Assembly: GCF_017656375.1 (NCBI RefSeq)
Contig: NZ_JACDOB010000015.1
Coordinates: forward strand, 1-36,686
Direction of reading: 5' to 3'
Origin: Thermovirga sp.
Lineage (GTDB): Bacteria; Synergistota; Synergistia; Synergistales; Thermovirgaceae
DNA length: 36,686 nt
How positions within the stretch are numbered: position 1 is the first letter of the stretch; each line of letters starts with the position of its first letter. Position numbers and translations under genes: made by a program. The notes beneath the pieces are model-generated. The model did not search any database and had not been told where the DNA came from. It was given only the letters and a program-made list of their open reading frames with translations. Below, in pieces: positions 27,314-36,686 of this stretch.

Positions 27314-28429
27314 GTGGTTAAAGAGGGAAGTGATCAAAAAGCCAAAAACATAAGAAAAAGTTATGTTCCCTTCATTGTGGCGTTCGCACTGATGGCCTTT
27401 TTGACTTACAAGGTTGCTTTCCCCCTATTCCGCCCGCTAGCGTGGTCGGCTTTGCTGGCTTTCTTTGCTTATCCAGTGTATCGATGGCTGCACCATGCCC
27501 TTCTACGGGGAAAGCACAAGAACGTTGCTGCAGCCATAACAACGGCGCTCATAGTGTTGCTTTTGGTCGTTCCTGCTGGTTTTTTGGGTACCATTCTTGC
27601 AAAAGAGGGTATAAAAATCTACGGCCAGATTGTAGACCTGCTGTCTAGAAGCAGTGTAACGGATTTCAATGCGCTGCCCGAGAGATTGTCCCAATGGTTT
27701 GCGGCCAGAGGAATCCTCTTGAACGAACATCTTAGTTTTATAGGCGATATTGTCAAGCAGTCAGGCCGATTTTTAGCAACCCAAATAGCGTCTTTCTCCA
27801 GGGGATTGCTTGGTAATGCGTTTAGGATGATCTACCAGTTGATAGCTATCACTGTGGCTACTTTCTTTTTCTTGAGAGATGGGCACGTGGTTTTGGACTT
27901 CATAAAAGATATTTTACCTTTGTCAGAGGAGGAGAAGATTTCCTTTTTTGAGCGAGCCAAAAGGCTTCTGCAGGCAGTGGTTTATGGTATCACCTTTACT
28001 GCAGGTATTCAAGCAACGTTGGGCGCCTTAGGGTGGTGGAAGGCAGGATTGGAGGCTCCGATAATCTTTGGAGCCATCATGTTTGTTTTGGCCATGATCC
28101 CTTTTGTAGGTACACCTATGGTTCTTTTGCCCGGGGCTGCGTATTTGGCTGCGACAGGCAGCTTGAAAGCGGCAATTTATCTTGCTATTTGGGCTATTGC
28201 AGTTGTTAGTACAGTAGATAACTTTATCCGCCCTATCTTTATCTCTGAGGGCAGTAATATTCACATATTAATAGTGTTCGTCGGTGTGGTAGGGGGATTA
28301 GCCGCCTGGGGGTTCATAGGCCTATTCCTGGGGCCTCTAATAATAAGCCTATTTATATTTTTCTTGGATAGTTACAGGAAATTATGGAAAATTTCTTTCT
28401 TAGAGCCAAAGAGGCTACCGAAAAAATAA
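27314..28429 (+). CDS. AI-2E family (PF01594, YdbI/PerM-like) membrane protein
   Basis: Polytopic inner-membrane protein of 371 residues with about eight hydrophobic segments and the long central loop typical of PF01594. The C-terminal blocks IPFVGTPMVLLPGA, DNFIRP and GLFLGPLI are family hallmarks. Members have been linked to AI-2 export or to Na+(Li+)/H+ exchange; substrate cannot be told from sequence. The start is GTG at 27314, with TAGGAGG 10 bases upstream. It lies 38 bases after guaA and 19 before mobB. Confidence 0.88.
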   Translation: MVKEGSDQKAKNIRKSYVPFIVAFALMAFLTYKVAFPLFRPLAWSALLAFFAYPVYRWLHHALLRGKHKNVAAAITTALIVLLLVVPAGFLGTILAKEGIKIYGQIVDLLSRSSVTDFNALPERLSQWFAARGILLNEHLSFIGDIVKQSGRFLATQIASFSRGLLGNAFRMIYQLIAITVATFFFLRDGHVVLDFIKDILPLSEEEKISFFERAKRLLQAVVYGITFTAGIQATLGALGWWKAGLEAPIIFGAIMFVLAMIPFVGTPMVLLPGAAYLAATGSLKAAIYLAIWAIAVVSTVDNFIRPIFISEGSNIHILIVFVGVVGGLAAWGFIGLFLGPLIISLFIFFLDSYRKLWKISFLEPKRLPKK

Positions 28430-28448
28430 ACTTAAAGGAGGAGTTCTT

Positions 28449-29075
28449 TTGCCCTTTGTAATAGGAATTGCCGGCTGGAAAGACTCTGGGAAAACGACTT
28501 TGTGTGGAAAGTTGGTTGAATTACTCCTTTTAAAAGGGTTGAAGGTTGGTTTTATAAAGCACACGGAAAAATCTATATGCCCTAAAGAAAATGCAGATTC
28601 AAATACCCTCTGCAATGTTCTAGGCGAATCTGTGCTATGGGGAGAGGATGGATGGGCTTATACCCATAAAAAAGCTGTAAGTAACCTGAAAGAGATAGTT
28701 TCACGCATATATCCAGGCTACGATGTAGTGATATTGGAAGGAGGCAAACGCTTCCCTTTGCCTAAGATATGGGTTAAGTCTGCAACCCCTCCGGAGGGAG
28801 TGCCTGGAATAATAGCTTATTATGGAGAAGGAACCCAAGAAGGAACTTTACCTAATTTTCTGCCAGGCCAAGAAAAGGCGTTAGCTGATTTTATAGCTGA
28901 TATGGCAGGCAAAAGCGATTCACGTATAGAAGTTTATGTAAACGGTAAACGTTTCCCGATAAAAAAGTTTGTTGGCGAATTTATAGAAGGTGCTATAAGA
29001 GGTATGTTTTCATCCTTGAAGCAAAGGCCAGAAGATACGGAAAATATAAACATTTTTCTCAGGGGCAAAAAATGA
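28449..29075 (+). CDS. mobB: Molybdopterin-guanine dinucleotide biosynthesis protein MobB
   Basis: P-loop GTPase-like adaptor for molybdenum or tungsten cofactor maturation. Walker A GWKDSGKTT is at 9-17; VGFIKHTEKS and VVILEGGKRFPLPKIWV are MobB blocks. The C-terminal 55 residues (VYVNGKRFPIKKFV...IRGMFSSL) form the extra domain found in anaerobe MobB proteins. 208 residues. The start is TTG at 28449 with GGAGG 7 bases upstream; no ATG fits. No other cofactor genes are in the window. It implies Mo/W enzymes such as formate dehydrogenase or aldehyde oxidoreductases, which is inference. Confidence 0.9.
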   Translation: MPFVIGIAGWKDSGKTTLCGKLVELLLLKGLKVGFIKHTEKSICPKENADSNTLCNVLGESVLWGEDGWAYTHKKAVSNLKEIVSRIYPGYDVVILEGGKRFPLPKIWVKSATPPEGVPGIIAYYGEGTQEGTLPNFLPGQEKALADFIADMAGKSDSRIEVYVNGKRFPIKKFVGEFIEGAIRGMFSSLKQRPEDTENINIFLRGKK

Positions 29076-29108
29076 AGTGGAATATATTCATTATGGATTG
29101 ATTCCTAC

Positions 29109-29137
29109 TTGTGTGAGGTAGCATTGAAAGTTATAAT
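29109..29137 (+). promoter_or_regulatory. hppA promoter
   Basis: TTGTGT (29109-29114), 17-base spacer, perfect TATAAT (29132-29137). Start expected near 29144, giving a leader of about 80 bases. Confidence 0.6.
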
Positions 29138-29153
29138 GAAGTTCGCTCTTGTG

Positions 29154-29168
29154 CCCGCCCTAGGCGGG
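29154..29168 (+). promoter_or_regulatory. Hairpin in the hppA leader
   Basis: CCCGCC / GGCGGG with a 3-base loop, about 10 bases after the predicted start and followed by TAACCTTTTG. It may stabilise the mRNA 5' end or cause weak termination. I do not recognise a riboswitch. Confidence 0.4.
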
Positions 29169-29224
29169 TAACCTTTTGTATAGACTTTATGTAAAATAGA
29201 TTATGCAGGGGAGGTATATATGGA

Positions 29225-31183
29225 ATGGAAACGCAAGTGATTCTAATAAGCGGCGTGGCCGGTGCAATAGCTTTGTTGTATGCGATTGTGGCCACTAGTA
29301 AGATCAAGGCCTTCGAAGTTACAAATGAGAAGGTGGTTGAGCTTTCTAACATAATCCAAAGAGGCGCTATGGCTTTCTTGTCGAGGGAGTACAAAGCCCT
29401 TATACCCTTTGTGGTAATAGTGGCAGCTATTTTAGGTTTCAAGATAAGCTACGCTTCGGCAATTTCTTTCTTGCTAGGTGCTTTGTGCAGTGGTTTTGCT
29501 GGTTTTGTAGGTATGAGGGTGGCAACGGGTGCCAATGGAAAGACGGCTTTTGCTGCCTCCGAAGGCGTGAACCCTGCGTTGCGGATAGCCTTTATGGGTG
29601 GAACCGTTATGGGAATGTCCGTCGTAGGCATTGGAATAATAGGCATAATCATCTGTTATTACCTGTTCTCTGATCCTGGGGTAATAACGGGATTTGGCTT
29701 CGGAGCTAGCTCTATAGCTTTGTTTGCCCGTGTGGGTGGAGGAATCTACACCAAAGCCGCTGACGTCGGTGCTGACTTGGTAGGTAAGGTAGAAGCTGGT
29801 ATTCCCGAGGATGACCCACGCAACCCTGCGGTTATCGCTGACAACGTAGGTGACAATGTTGGTGACATAGCCGGGATGGGTGCGGACCTTTTCGAGTCCT
29901 ACGTTAACTCAATAATAGCAGCTATGGCCATAGGAGTGGCTATCTTCGGCAGCTTGGGAGTGGCTTATCCACTTCTTTTGGCTGCATTAGGGATAGTCTC
30001 TGCTGTAATAGGGACTTTCTTTGTTCGAGTTAAAGAAGGAGGAGATCCTCAGTTCGCCCTTAGAAAAGGGACTTTAGTTACAGGGTTTTTAATTATAGCT
30101 GGTTCCTACTTCCTCACTCAAAAGTTGTTTGGCGATATAACTCTTTTCTGGGCGGTTGCCGCTGGTGTCGCAGTAGGCGTAGTGATAGGGCTTATAACTG
30201 AAATATACACCTCTGCTGCTTATGCTCCTGTAAGGCAGATAGCTGCTTCATCGGAGACTGGTACGGCAACAAATATACTTGCCGGATTGGGCGTTGGAAT
30301 GAAATCTACTGCTTTGCCTGTTCTGCTTATATGCGCTGCCATACTGGTAGGTGTCAAATTTGGTGGGCTTTTCGGCATTGCTTGTGCTGCTGTGGGGATG
30401 CTGTCCATAACAGGTATGACCCTCAGCGTTGACGCGTACGGCCCTATTTCTGATAACGCTGGAGGTATAGCGGAGATGAGCCACATGCCTCCAGAGGTTA
30501 GGAAAATTACTGACCGTTTGGATGCTGTAGGTAACACCACAGCCGCTATAGGTAAGGGGTTGGCTATAGGAAGTGCGGCCCTTACTGCCTTGGCTCTCTT
30601 CGCAGCGTATGCTACAGCGGTTGGGCTTGACTCCATAGATCTCAACAACCCCAAGGTTATGGTGGGGCTTTTTATAGGTGGCATGCTGCCTTTCCTCTTC
30701 AGTGCCATGACCATTCAAGCTGTCGGTCGTGCTGCTTCTAAGATGATAGACGAGGTAAGAAGGCAGTTTAAAGAAGTCCCAGGAATTCTTGAGGGCACCG
30801 GCCGGCCTGAGTACGAAAAGTGCATTGATATCTCTACGGCCGCTTCGCTTAAAGAGATGGTCCTGCCAGGGCTTCTAGCCGTCATATGCCCCATAGCCGT
30901 AGGTTTGGTTTTGGGAGCAGAGGCTTTGGGAGGCCTTTTGGGCGGTGCTATAGTTACTGGAGTCATGATGGCCATATTTATGTCCAATGCCGGTGGCGCT
31001 TGGGATAACGCAAAAAAATATATTGAAGAAGGGCATCATGGCGGGAAGGGATCTGGAGCCCATGCGGCCGCAGTTGTAGGAGATACAGTTGGTGATCCTT
31101 TTAAAGACACTGCAGGTCCTAGCTTGAATATATTGATAAAATTAATGTCTGTGGTAGCCTTGGTTCTAGCACCGCTGTTTTAA
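29225..31183 (+). CDS. hppA: Membrane-bound ion-pumping pyrophosphatase (K+-dependent, probably Na+-type)
   Basis: Integral membrane pump using PPi hydrolysis to move Na+ and/or H+ out of the cell. 652 residues with about 16 hydrophobic segments. The substrate-site acidic cluster is [23 protein letters not shown] and NVGDNVGD at about 180-214; [14 protein letters not shown] is near the C-terminus. Ala440 in [10 protein letters not shown] marks the K+-dependent class (Lys in K+-independent enzymes). Glu224 in ADLFESYV sits where Na+-transporting enzymes such as that of Thermotoga maritima carry the ion-gate Glu. GGGGAGG precedes ATG 29225; an ATG at 29220 runs into a stop. It has its own promoter and is followed by a strong hairpin. 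Confidence 0.95.
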   Translation: METQVILISGVAGAIALLYAIVATSKIKAFEVTNEKVVELSNIIQRGAMAFLSREYKALIPFVVIVAAILGFKISYASAISFLLGALCSGFAGFVGMRVATGANGKTAFAASEGVNPALRIAFMGGTVMGMSVVGIGIIGIIICYYLFSDPGVITGFGFGASSIALFARVGGGIYTKAADVGADLVGKVEAGIPEDDPRNPAVIADNVGDNVGDIAGMGADLFESYVNSIIAAMAIGVAIFGSLGVAYPLLLAALGIVSAVIGTFFVRVKEGGDPQFALRKGTLVTGFLIIAGSYFLTQKLFGDITLFWAVAAGVAVGVVIGLITEIYTSAAYAPVRQIAASSETGTATNILAGLGVGMKSTALPVLLICAAILVGVKFGGLFGIACAAVGMLSITGMTLSVDAYGPISDNAGGIAEMSHMPPEVRKITDRLDAVGNTTAAIGKGLAIGSAALTALALFAAYATAVGLDSIDLNNPKVMVGLFIGGMLPFLFSAMTIQAVGRAASKMIDEVRRQFKEVPGILEGTGRPEYEKCIDISTAASLKEMVLPGLLAVICPIAVGLVLGAEALGGLLGGAIVTGVMMAIFMSNAGGAWDNAKKYIEEGHHGGKGSGAHAAAVVGDTVGDPFKDTAGPSLNILIKLMSVVALVLAPLF

Positions 31184-31208
31184 AGAGCCTCGCACAAAGA
31201 TTGAGGTT

Positions 31209-31251
31209 ACGACAAAGGGGAGAGCTGCGGGGCTTTCCCCTTTGTCGTTTT
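31209..31251 (+). terminator. Strong intrinsic terminator between hppA and dnaG
   Basis: Thirteen-bp stem (left ACGACAAAGGGGA at 31209-31221, right at 31236-31248), with extra inner pairing, followed by TTTT at 31248-31251. It ends 13 bases before the dnaG ATG and abuts its ribosome site, so no promoter fits between them. Confidence 0.9.
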
Positions 31252-31264
31252 GAGAGGTGGTCAA

Positions 31265-33043
31265 ATGGTACGGGGCCAGATAGATGAGATCAAGGAAAAG
31301 CTGGATATTCTGGAAGTGATAGGCGATTATGTCCCTTTGAAGAAGGTGGGGAAGAATTACAGAGGCTTGTGTCCATTTCACAGCGAAAAAACCCCTTCTT
31401 TTTATGTTTCCCCTGAAAGGCAAACCTATCACTGTTTTGGGTGCGGCAGGGGGGGCGATGTGTTTTCCTTCATAATGGAGAAAGAAGGGCTGACTTTCCC
31501 TGAAGCATTGAGGTTTTTGGCAGAGCGTGCGGGAGTCAAGCTTGAGGAAGGCAAAGGGCCTAGAAAAAACGATGATATTGGCATCTTTGACGTAATGGAG
31601 GAAGCTTCTAAGTTCTTTAGAGATCAGCTTTGGTCTGATGCCGGTATTGCCGCCTTGAAGTATCTTGCAAGAAGAGGCTTGAAAAAGGAAGATATTTTGG
31701 CATTTGAAATTGGATGGGCTCCAGATAGTTGGGATAGCCTGAAGAGATACCTGGAAAGAAAAAATGGCAAAAAAATTGTATCTATTGCTTTAGATGCGGG
31801 CCTTCTTATAAAAGGGCCCAAGGGAATATACGATAGGTTTAGAGGAAGGGTCGTCTTTCCGATCAGGGATGTCAGAGGAAAGCTCATAGGTTTTGGAGGG
31901 CGTATAATCTCAGGAGAGGGAGTCAAATATATAAACAGTCCTGAAAGCCCTATATTTATGAAAAGATCGTCGTTATTTCTCCTAAATAGGGCAAAAGGCC
32001 ACATAAGGGAGAAAAAAAGGGCTATATTAGTTGAAGGTTACATGGATGCCCTGAAACTTCATATAAAGGGATTCCCTGAGTCTGTTGCCACATTGGGAAC
32101 GGCTGTTACAGAGGAACAGGCTGCGTTGTTGAAAAGGTTCACCGAGCGGGTTTTTTTGTGTTATGACGCCGATGTAGCCGGTCAGGAGGCCAATCTCAGA
32201 GGTATGTACGTACTTCAGCGAATGGGACTGGATGTGAGGATTGTGTCTCTTCCGGTTGGCAAAGATCCTGATGACTTGCTTTCTACTGAAAAAGGGGGGG
32301 AAGATTTTAGGAAACTTTTAGATTTGGCTCTTCCATTGCCTCTTTATCACGTAAAGTTGAAAGAACCGGAACTAAGGGATGAATCATTGAGGACCAGGGC
32401 GAGAAGAGAAATATTGGAAGGATTGGCATCCCTTCCATCTTTAGAGGCCAATAGCTACCTGCCCGAGGTGGCGCGAGGGCTTGGTATGGTGTTGTCTGAA
32501 GTTATAAGAAGCCTTGAGGAGTTCAGGAAAAATATAAAAAATGAATCAGTAAAAAAAGGGTTTTTGAACACTTCGTACGTAAATATAAATGTAAAACCTT
32601 CGAGTGATGTAGATAAGAAGTCTAATATCCACCCTCTGGAGGCAGTTTTGTGCTACATACTTTGGACGGATGAAAAGAGAAGATCCAGCGAAGCTCCAGA
32701 AAGGCTTTTACCGTTATTTAAGCAGGAGGAAGCTAAGGCTATAGCTTTAGCCTTGTTACAAGGAGAAGAGCCTGAGGAGTTAAGAGAAAGATGGCTTGAG
32801 GCAGGAGATACTTGGCCCTTAGCCTTGTTGGCAGCTGGGGCGGCCCATATAGAAGAATACCCACAGGAGAGAGTTTATGAAGTTGTAGTCGAAGCTCTAG
32901 AGCGTAGAGCCAAGATGAAAAGATTTGAAGTTTTGAAAAATAAAAAGGCTCGAGGAGAAGCTACGATAGAGGAAATAATAGAGTTCTCTAAATTGGCAAA
33001 ATTCCTAAAAGGGGGGCAAGGAAAGCATGAATCAGGAAAATAA
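31265..33043 (+). CDS. dnaG: DNA primase
   Basis: Synthesises RNA primers at the replication fork. 592 residues from ATG 31265, preceded by GAGAGGTGG; an in-frame TTG at 31250 falls in the terminator and has no site. The CHC2 zinc-binding domain has Cys36, His39, Cys57 and Cys60. The TOPRIM catalytic core shows [12 protein letters not shown] and CYDADVAGQ, and the C-terminal part is the helical helicase-binding region. It overlaps rpoD by 17 bases, as in the macromolecular-synthesis operon of many bacteria, but with hppA in place of rpsU upstream. Confidence 0.97.
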   Translation: MVRGQIDEIKEKLDILEVIGDYVPLKKVGKNYRGLCPFHSEKTPSFYVSPERQTYHCFGCGRGGDVFSFIMEKEGLTFPEALRFLAERAGVKLEEGKGPRKNDDIGIFDVMEEASKFFRDQLWSDAGIAALKYLARRGLKKEDILAFEIGWAPDSWDSLKRYLERKNGKKIVSIALDAGLLIKGPKGIYDRFRGRVVFPIRDVRGKLIGFGGRIISGEGVKYINSPESPIFMKRSSLFLLNRAKGHIREKKRAILVEGYMDALKLHIKGFPESVATLGTAVTEEQAALLKRFTERVFLCYDADVAGQEANLRGMYVLQRMGLDVRIVSLPVGKDPDDLLSTEKGGEDFRKLLDLALPLPLYHVKLKEPELRDESLRTRARREILEGLASLPSLEANSYLPEVARGLGMVLSEVIRSLEEFRKNIKNESVKKGFLNTSYVNINVKPSSDVDKKSNIHPLEAVLCYILWTDEKRRSSEAPERLLPLFKQEEAKAIALALLQGEEPEELRERWLEAGDTWPLALLAAGAAHIEEYPQERVYEVVVEALERRAKMKRFEVLKNKKARGEATIEEIIEFSKLAKFLKGGQGKHESGK

Positions 33044-34154
33044 AGGACACGATACTGAGGCTACAAACAAAGAAGTGATGCAGTACATAGAAAATTTTAA
33101 GGACCTTTTCCACATGGGTAGAGAAAAGGGATTTTTGACCTATGAAGATATAGAAAAGACTTTACCTCAAGAAATATTGAATGCTGAGACCCTCGATAAT
33201 CTTTATTTCAACTTGATGGAGCTCGGTATCGACCTGGTGGATGAAGAAAAAGGTAAAGAAGAAGCGGGGAGTGGAAGCGCTCAATCATCGGAGTTGGCAG
33301 AGGATTTAGGCCAGCTGGAGGACCTTCCTTTATCTGATCCAGTAAGGATGTATTTGAGGGAAATAGGTAAAATTCCTCTCCTTACACCTGAAGAAGAAGT
33401 AGAATTAGCAAAGAGAGTCGAAGCCGGAGATCCTGAAGCAAAGGCGAAACTTATTGAGGCCAATTTGAGGCTGGTTGTAAGCATAGCTAAAAAATATATA
33501 GGGAGGGGAATGCTCTTCCTCGATTTGATTCAGGAAGGCAACTTGGGGCTTATAAGAGCCGTAGAAAAATTTGATTATCGTAAGGGATTTAAATTCAGCA
33601 CCTACGCGACATGGTGGATACGTCAAGCCATAACCAGGGCCATTGCAGATCAGGCTAGGACAATACGCATACCAGTTCACATGGTTGAGACCATTAATAA
33701 ACTGATAAGAGTTTCCCGCCAGCTGGTCCAGCAGCTGGGCAGGGAACCGACTGCAGAGGAGATTGCTGCTGAGATGGGCATTGCTCCAGAAAAAGTGGAA
33801 GAGATCCATAGGATAGCTCAGGAACCCGTATCCCTGGAAACACCAATAGGAGAAGAAGAAGACAGTGAATTAGGAGATTTTCTAGAGGACAAGGATATTC
33901 CAAGCCCTGAAGAAGCTGCCGCGAGCCAGCTTTTGAGAGAACAGCTTGATGAAATGTTGGAAGAGCTCACCGATAGAGAGAGGGAAGTTTTAAGATTGCG
34001 CTTTGGCTTGGAAGATGGCCACCCATACACGCTGGAGGAAGTGGGCCGAAGGTTTGGAGTAACCAGAGAGCGTATAAGACAGATTGAAGCAAAAGCCCTT
34101 AGGAAACTAAGGCATCCGAGCAGAAGCAAAAAGCTGAGGGATTACCTAGATTGA
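33027..34154 (+). CDS. rpoD: Primary RNA polymerase sigma factor (RpoD/SigA)
   Basis: Housekeeping sigma70. 375 residues, the short SigA type with a short linker instead of the large E. coli non-conserved region. Region 1.1-like N-terminus, region 1.2 ([20 protein letters not shown]), region 2 ([14 protein letters not shown], the -10-contacting [13 protein letters not shown]), region 3 and region 4.2 ([20 protein letters not shown]). It starts inside dnaG; AAGGAAAG precedes the ATG. The extended -10 and TTGACA/TATAAT promoters seen in this window fit this factor. A terminator follows. Confidence 0.98.
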   Translation: MNQENKGHDTEATNKEVMQYIENFKDLFHMGREKGFLTYEDIEKTLPQEILNAETLDNLYFNLMELGIDLVDEEKGKEEAGSGSAQSSELAEDLGQLEDLPLSDPVRMYLREIGKIPLLTPEEEVELAKRVEAGDPEAKAKLIEANLRLVVSIAKKYIGRGMLFLDLIQEGNLGLIRAVEKFDYRKGFKFSTYATWWIRQAITRAIADQARTIRIPVHMVETINKLIRVSRQLVQQLGREPTAEEIAAEMGIAPEKVEEIHRIAQEPVSLETPIGEEEDSELGDFLEDKDIPSPEEAAASQLLREQLDEMLEELTDREREVLRLRFGLEDGHPYTLEEVGRRFGVTRERIRQIEAKALRKLRHPSRSKKLRDYLD

Positions 34155-34187
34155 TTTAATTAACAAACATTTTCAACAACTATATCC

Positions 34188-34211
34188 GGGGCCTTTTAGG
34201 CCCCCTTTTTT
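34188..34211 (+). terminator. rpoD intrinsic terminator
   Basis: GGGGCC / GGCCCC stem, 5-base loop, then C and TTTTTT. Located 34 bases after the rpoD stop. Confidence 0.92.
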
Positions 34212-34254
34212 GTACAAATTTTATTAGATACGACCTAGTGTACTTCGATTAATT

Positions 34255-34263
34255 TGGTATAAT
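34255..34263 (+). promoter_or_regulatory. Extended -10 promoter of rqcP-eno-rex
   Basis: TGGTATAAT: TGn plus a perfect -10 hexamer. No good -35 is seen 16-18 bases upstream. Start expected near 34270, about 19 bases before rqcP. Confidence 0.55.
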
Positions 34264-34288
34264 CAATATTGTTCATGGAGGCACAAAG

Positions 34289-35925
<1,637 letters not shown>

Positions 35926-35959
35926 GTGATATTTTCGAAAAGTGGAAGGAGGAAGGCCG

Positions 35960-36592
35960 ATGAAGGTTGCAGAGCCTACAATAGAAAGGTTGGTCCAGTA
36001 TTACAGGCTTCTAACACAACTTAAAGAGGAAGGGCGGCGGGTTATTTCATCACAGGAAATTGGCGAGATGTTGGGGCTTAAGGCCAGCCAGGTCAGAAAG
36101 GATCTTTCCTATTTCGGGGAGATAGGAAAGCGTGGTGTGGGTTATCACGTTGATCGCCTACATGATCACGTTAGCAAAATTTTGTCTCACCCTAACGTTT
36201 GGAGAATAGGTTTGGTGGGCGTGGGAAGGCTTGGTGAGGCGCTTTTAGGCCATAAATCTTTAAGGAGCGATAAGTTTGGTATAGAGGCCGTTTTTGATGT
36301 AGACCCGAACAAAGTAGGGAAAATGATAGAAGGAGTTCCCTGTTTTCATGTAGATGACATGCCAAAGATATTGAAGGAGAAGAAAATTGAGATAATCATT
36401 TTGACAGTTCCTGCCCAAGCGGCGCAGCAGGCTGTCGATAAAGCAGTGGCTTCAGGGGTTGTTAGAGGCATTCTTTCCTTTGCTACTGCTCCTTTAGTTG
36501 TGCCTCCAGATGTATTGGTATATGGTGTAGATATAGCGGCGGAGCTAGAAAAACTCCTTTTTTATCTTAAAAGCTCTACAAGTAAAGAGTAA
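35960..36592 (+). CDS. rex: Redox-sensing transcriptional repressor Rex
   Basis: Repressor that senses the NADH/NAD+ ratio and typically controls fermentation and hydrogenase genes. 210 residues. The N-terminal winged helix has SSQEIGEMLGLKASQVRKDL, followed by FGEIGKRGVGY; the Rossmann domain starts with GLVGVGRLGEALL and has VFDVDPNKVG; the C-terminal swapped helix ends the protein. A GTG at 35942 is in frame, but AAGGAGG at 35946-35952 serves ATG 35960 with 7 bases of spacing. I did not find a clear TTGTGAA-N6-TTCACAA operator by eye in the window. Confidence 0.96.
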   Translation: MKVAEPTIERLVQYYRLLTQLKEEGRRVISSQEIGEMLGLKASQVRKDLSYFGEIGKRGVGYHVDRLHDHVSKILSHPNVWRIGLVGVGRLGEALLGHKSLRSDKFGIEAVFDVDPNKVGKMIEGVPCFHVDDMPKILKEKKIEIIILTVPAQAAQQAVDKAVASGVVRGILSFATAPLVVPPDVLVYGVDIAAELEKLLFYLKSSTSKE

Positions 36593-36620
36593 GTAAGGAT
36601 TCCCAATAGAGGGATTATCG

Positions 36621-36629
36621 TGGTAGAAT
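36621..36629 (+). promoter_or_regulatory. Possible extended -10 promoter after rex
   Basis: TGGTAGAAT (TGn plus TAGAAT) in the space between rex and the next ribosome site; no clear -35. Start would be near 36636. Confidence 0.35.
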
Positions 36630-36674
36630 GAGCAGTGCAAAAAATAATGAACATAAGAAGAGTAAGGAGGCGTC

Positions 36675-36686
36675 TTGATTGCAGCA
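36675..36686 (+). CDS. First codons of a downstream gene (partial)
   Basis: AAGGAGG at 36664-36670 is a strong ribosome site in the last 25 bases. Two candidate TTG starts follow: 36675 (4 bases of spacing, reads MIAA) and 36679 (8 bases of spacing). The window ends before either can be tested, so the product is unknown. Confidence 0.35.

Noticed and set aside
29154-29168. hppA leader hairpin considered as a fluoride or other riboswitch
   Set aside because: It is too small and lacks any conserved riboswitch core; kept only as a generic leader hairpin.

Overview
The window (about 36.7 kb) is a dense, almost wholly housekeeping stretch of a bacterial chromosome. I see no prophage, IS element, CRISPR array, rRNA or tRNA. 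Lpt lipopolysaccharide-export genes (lptC, lptD, lptA, lptB) point to a diderm. A T-box leader, a CIRCE/HrcA site, Rex, a membrane pyrophosphatase and a hydrogenase-maturation protease suggest an anaerobic fermenter. The mix of diderm envelope and Firmicute-like regulation, ATA-rich Ile codons and strong GGAGG ribosome sites fits Synergistota (relatives of Acetomicrobium/Anaerobaculum or Thermovirga). This assignment is inference, not proof.

Layout. 1-2.4 kb: pfkA, a D-glutamate-cyclase-like gene (DUF4392) and a convergent ECF-transporter S component. 2.5-6.6 kb: an unknown anchored protein, transaldolase/FSA, rho and a LysM/M23 peptidase. 6.6-12.96 kb: an apparent operon pyrG - two unknown exported proteins - lptC - lptD - ddl, closed by a 32-bp perfect palindrome shared with convergent greA. 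13.6-18.2 kb: a sigma70 promoter, a threonine T-box (specifier ACC) and thrC-thrB-lysC-asd, each junction coupled by ATGA. 18.2-19.6 kb: lptA-lptB. 19.6-20.1 kb: a minus-strand hydrogenase protease. 20.1-23.5 kb: murJ - unknown exported protein - Cys-rich mini-protein - tsaD. 23.5-25.7 kb: CIRCE-controlled groES-groEL. 25.7-29.1 kb: guaA - AI-2E-family permease - mobB. 29.1-31.2 kb: hppA. 31.2-34.2 kb: dnaG-rpoD. 34.2-36.6 kb: rqcP-eno-rex, followed by the first codons of another gene.

Themes. Envelope biogenesis recurs (LPS transport, D-Ala-D-Ala ligase, lipid II flippase, LysM/M23 hydrolase), and three unknown secreted proteins sit inside these envelope operons. Energy and carbon genes (PFK, FSA, enolase, PPase, Rex) are the second theme. 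Regulation is unusually legible: T-box, CIRCE, several promoters and six strong hairpins. The only gap above 300 bases between coding regions is 13449-13958; it holds the greA promoter, the thr promoter and the T-box.

I found no convincing previously undescribed system. The best leads are the unknown exported pair inside the pyrG-lpt-ddl operon, a candidate internal start in lysC that would yield a separate regulatory subunit, a terminator placed directly in front of dnaG, the Cys-rich mini-protein before tsaD, and a hairpin-rich leader upstream of the ECF S component.
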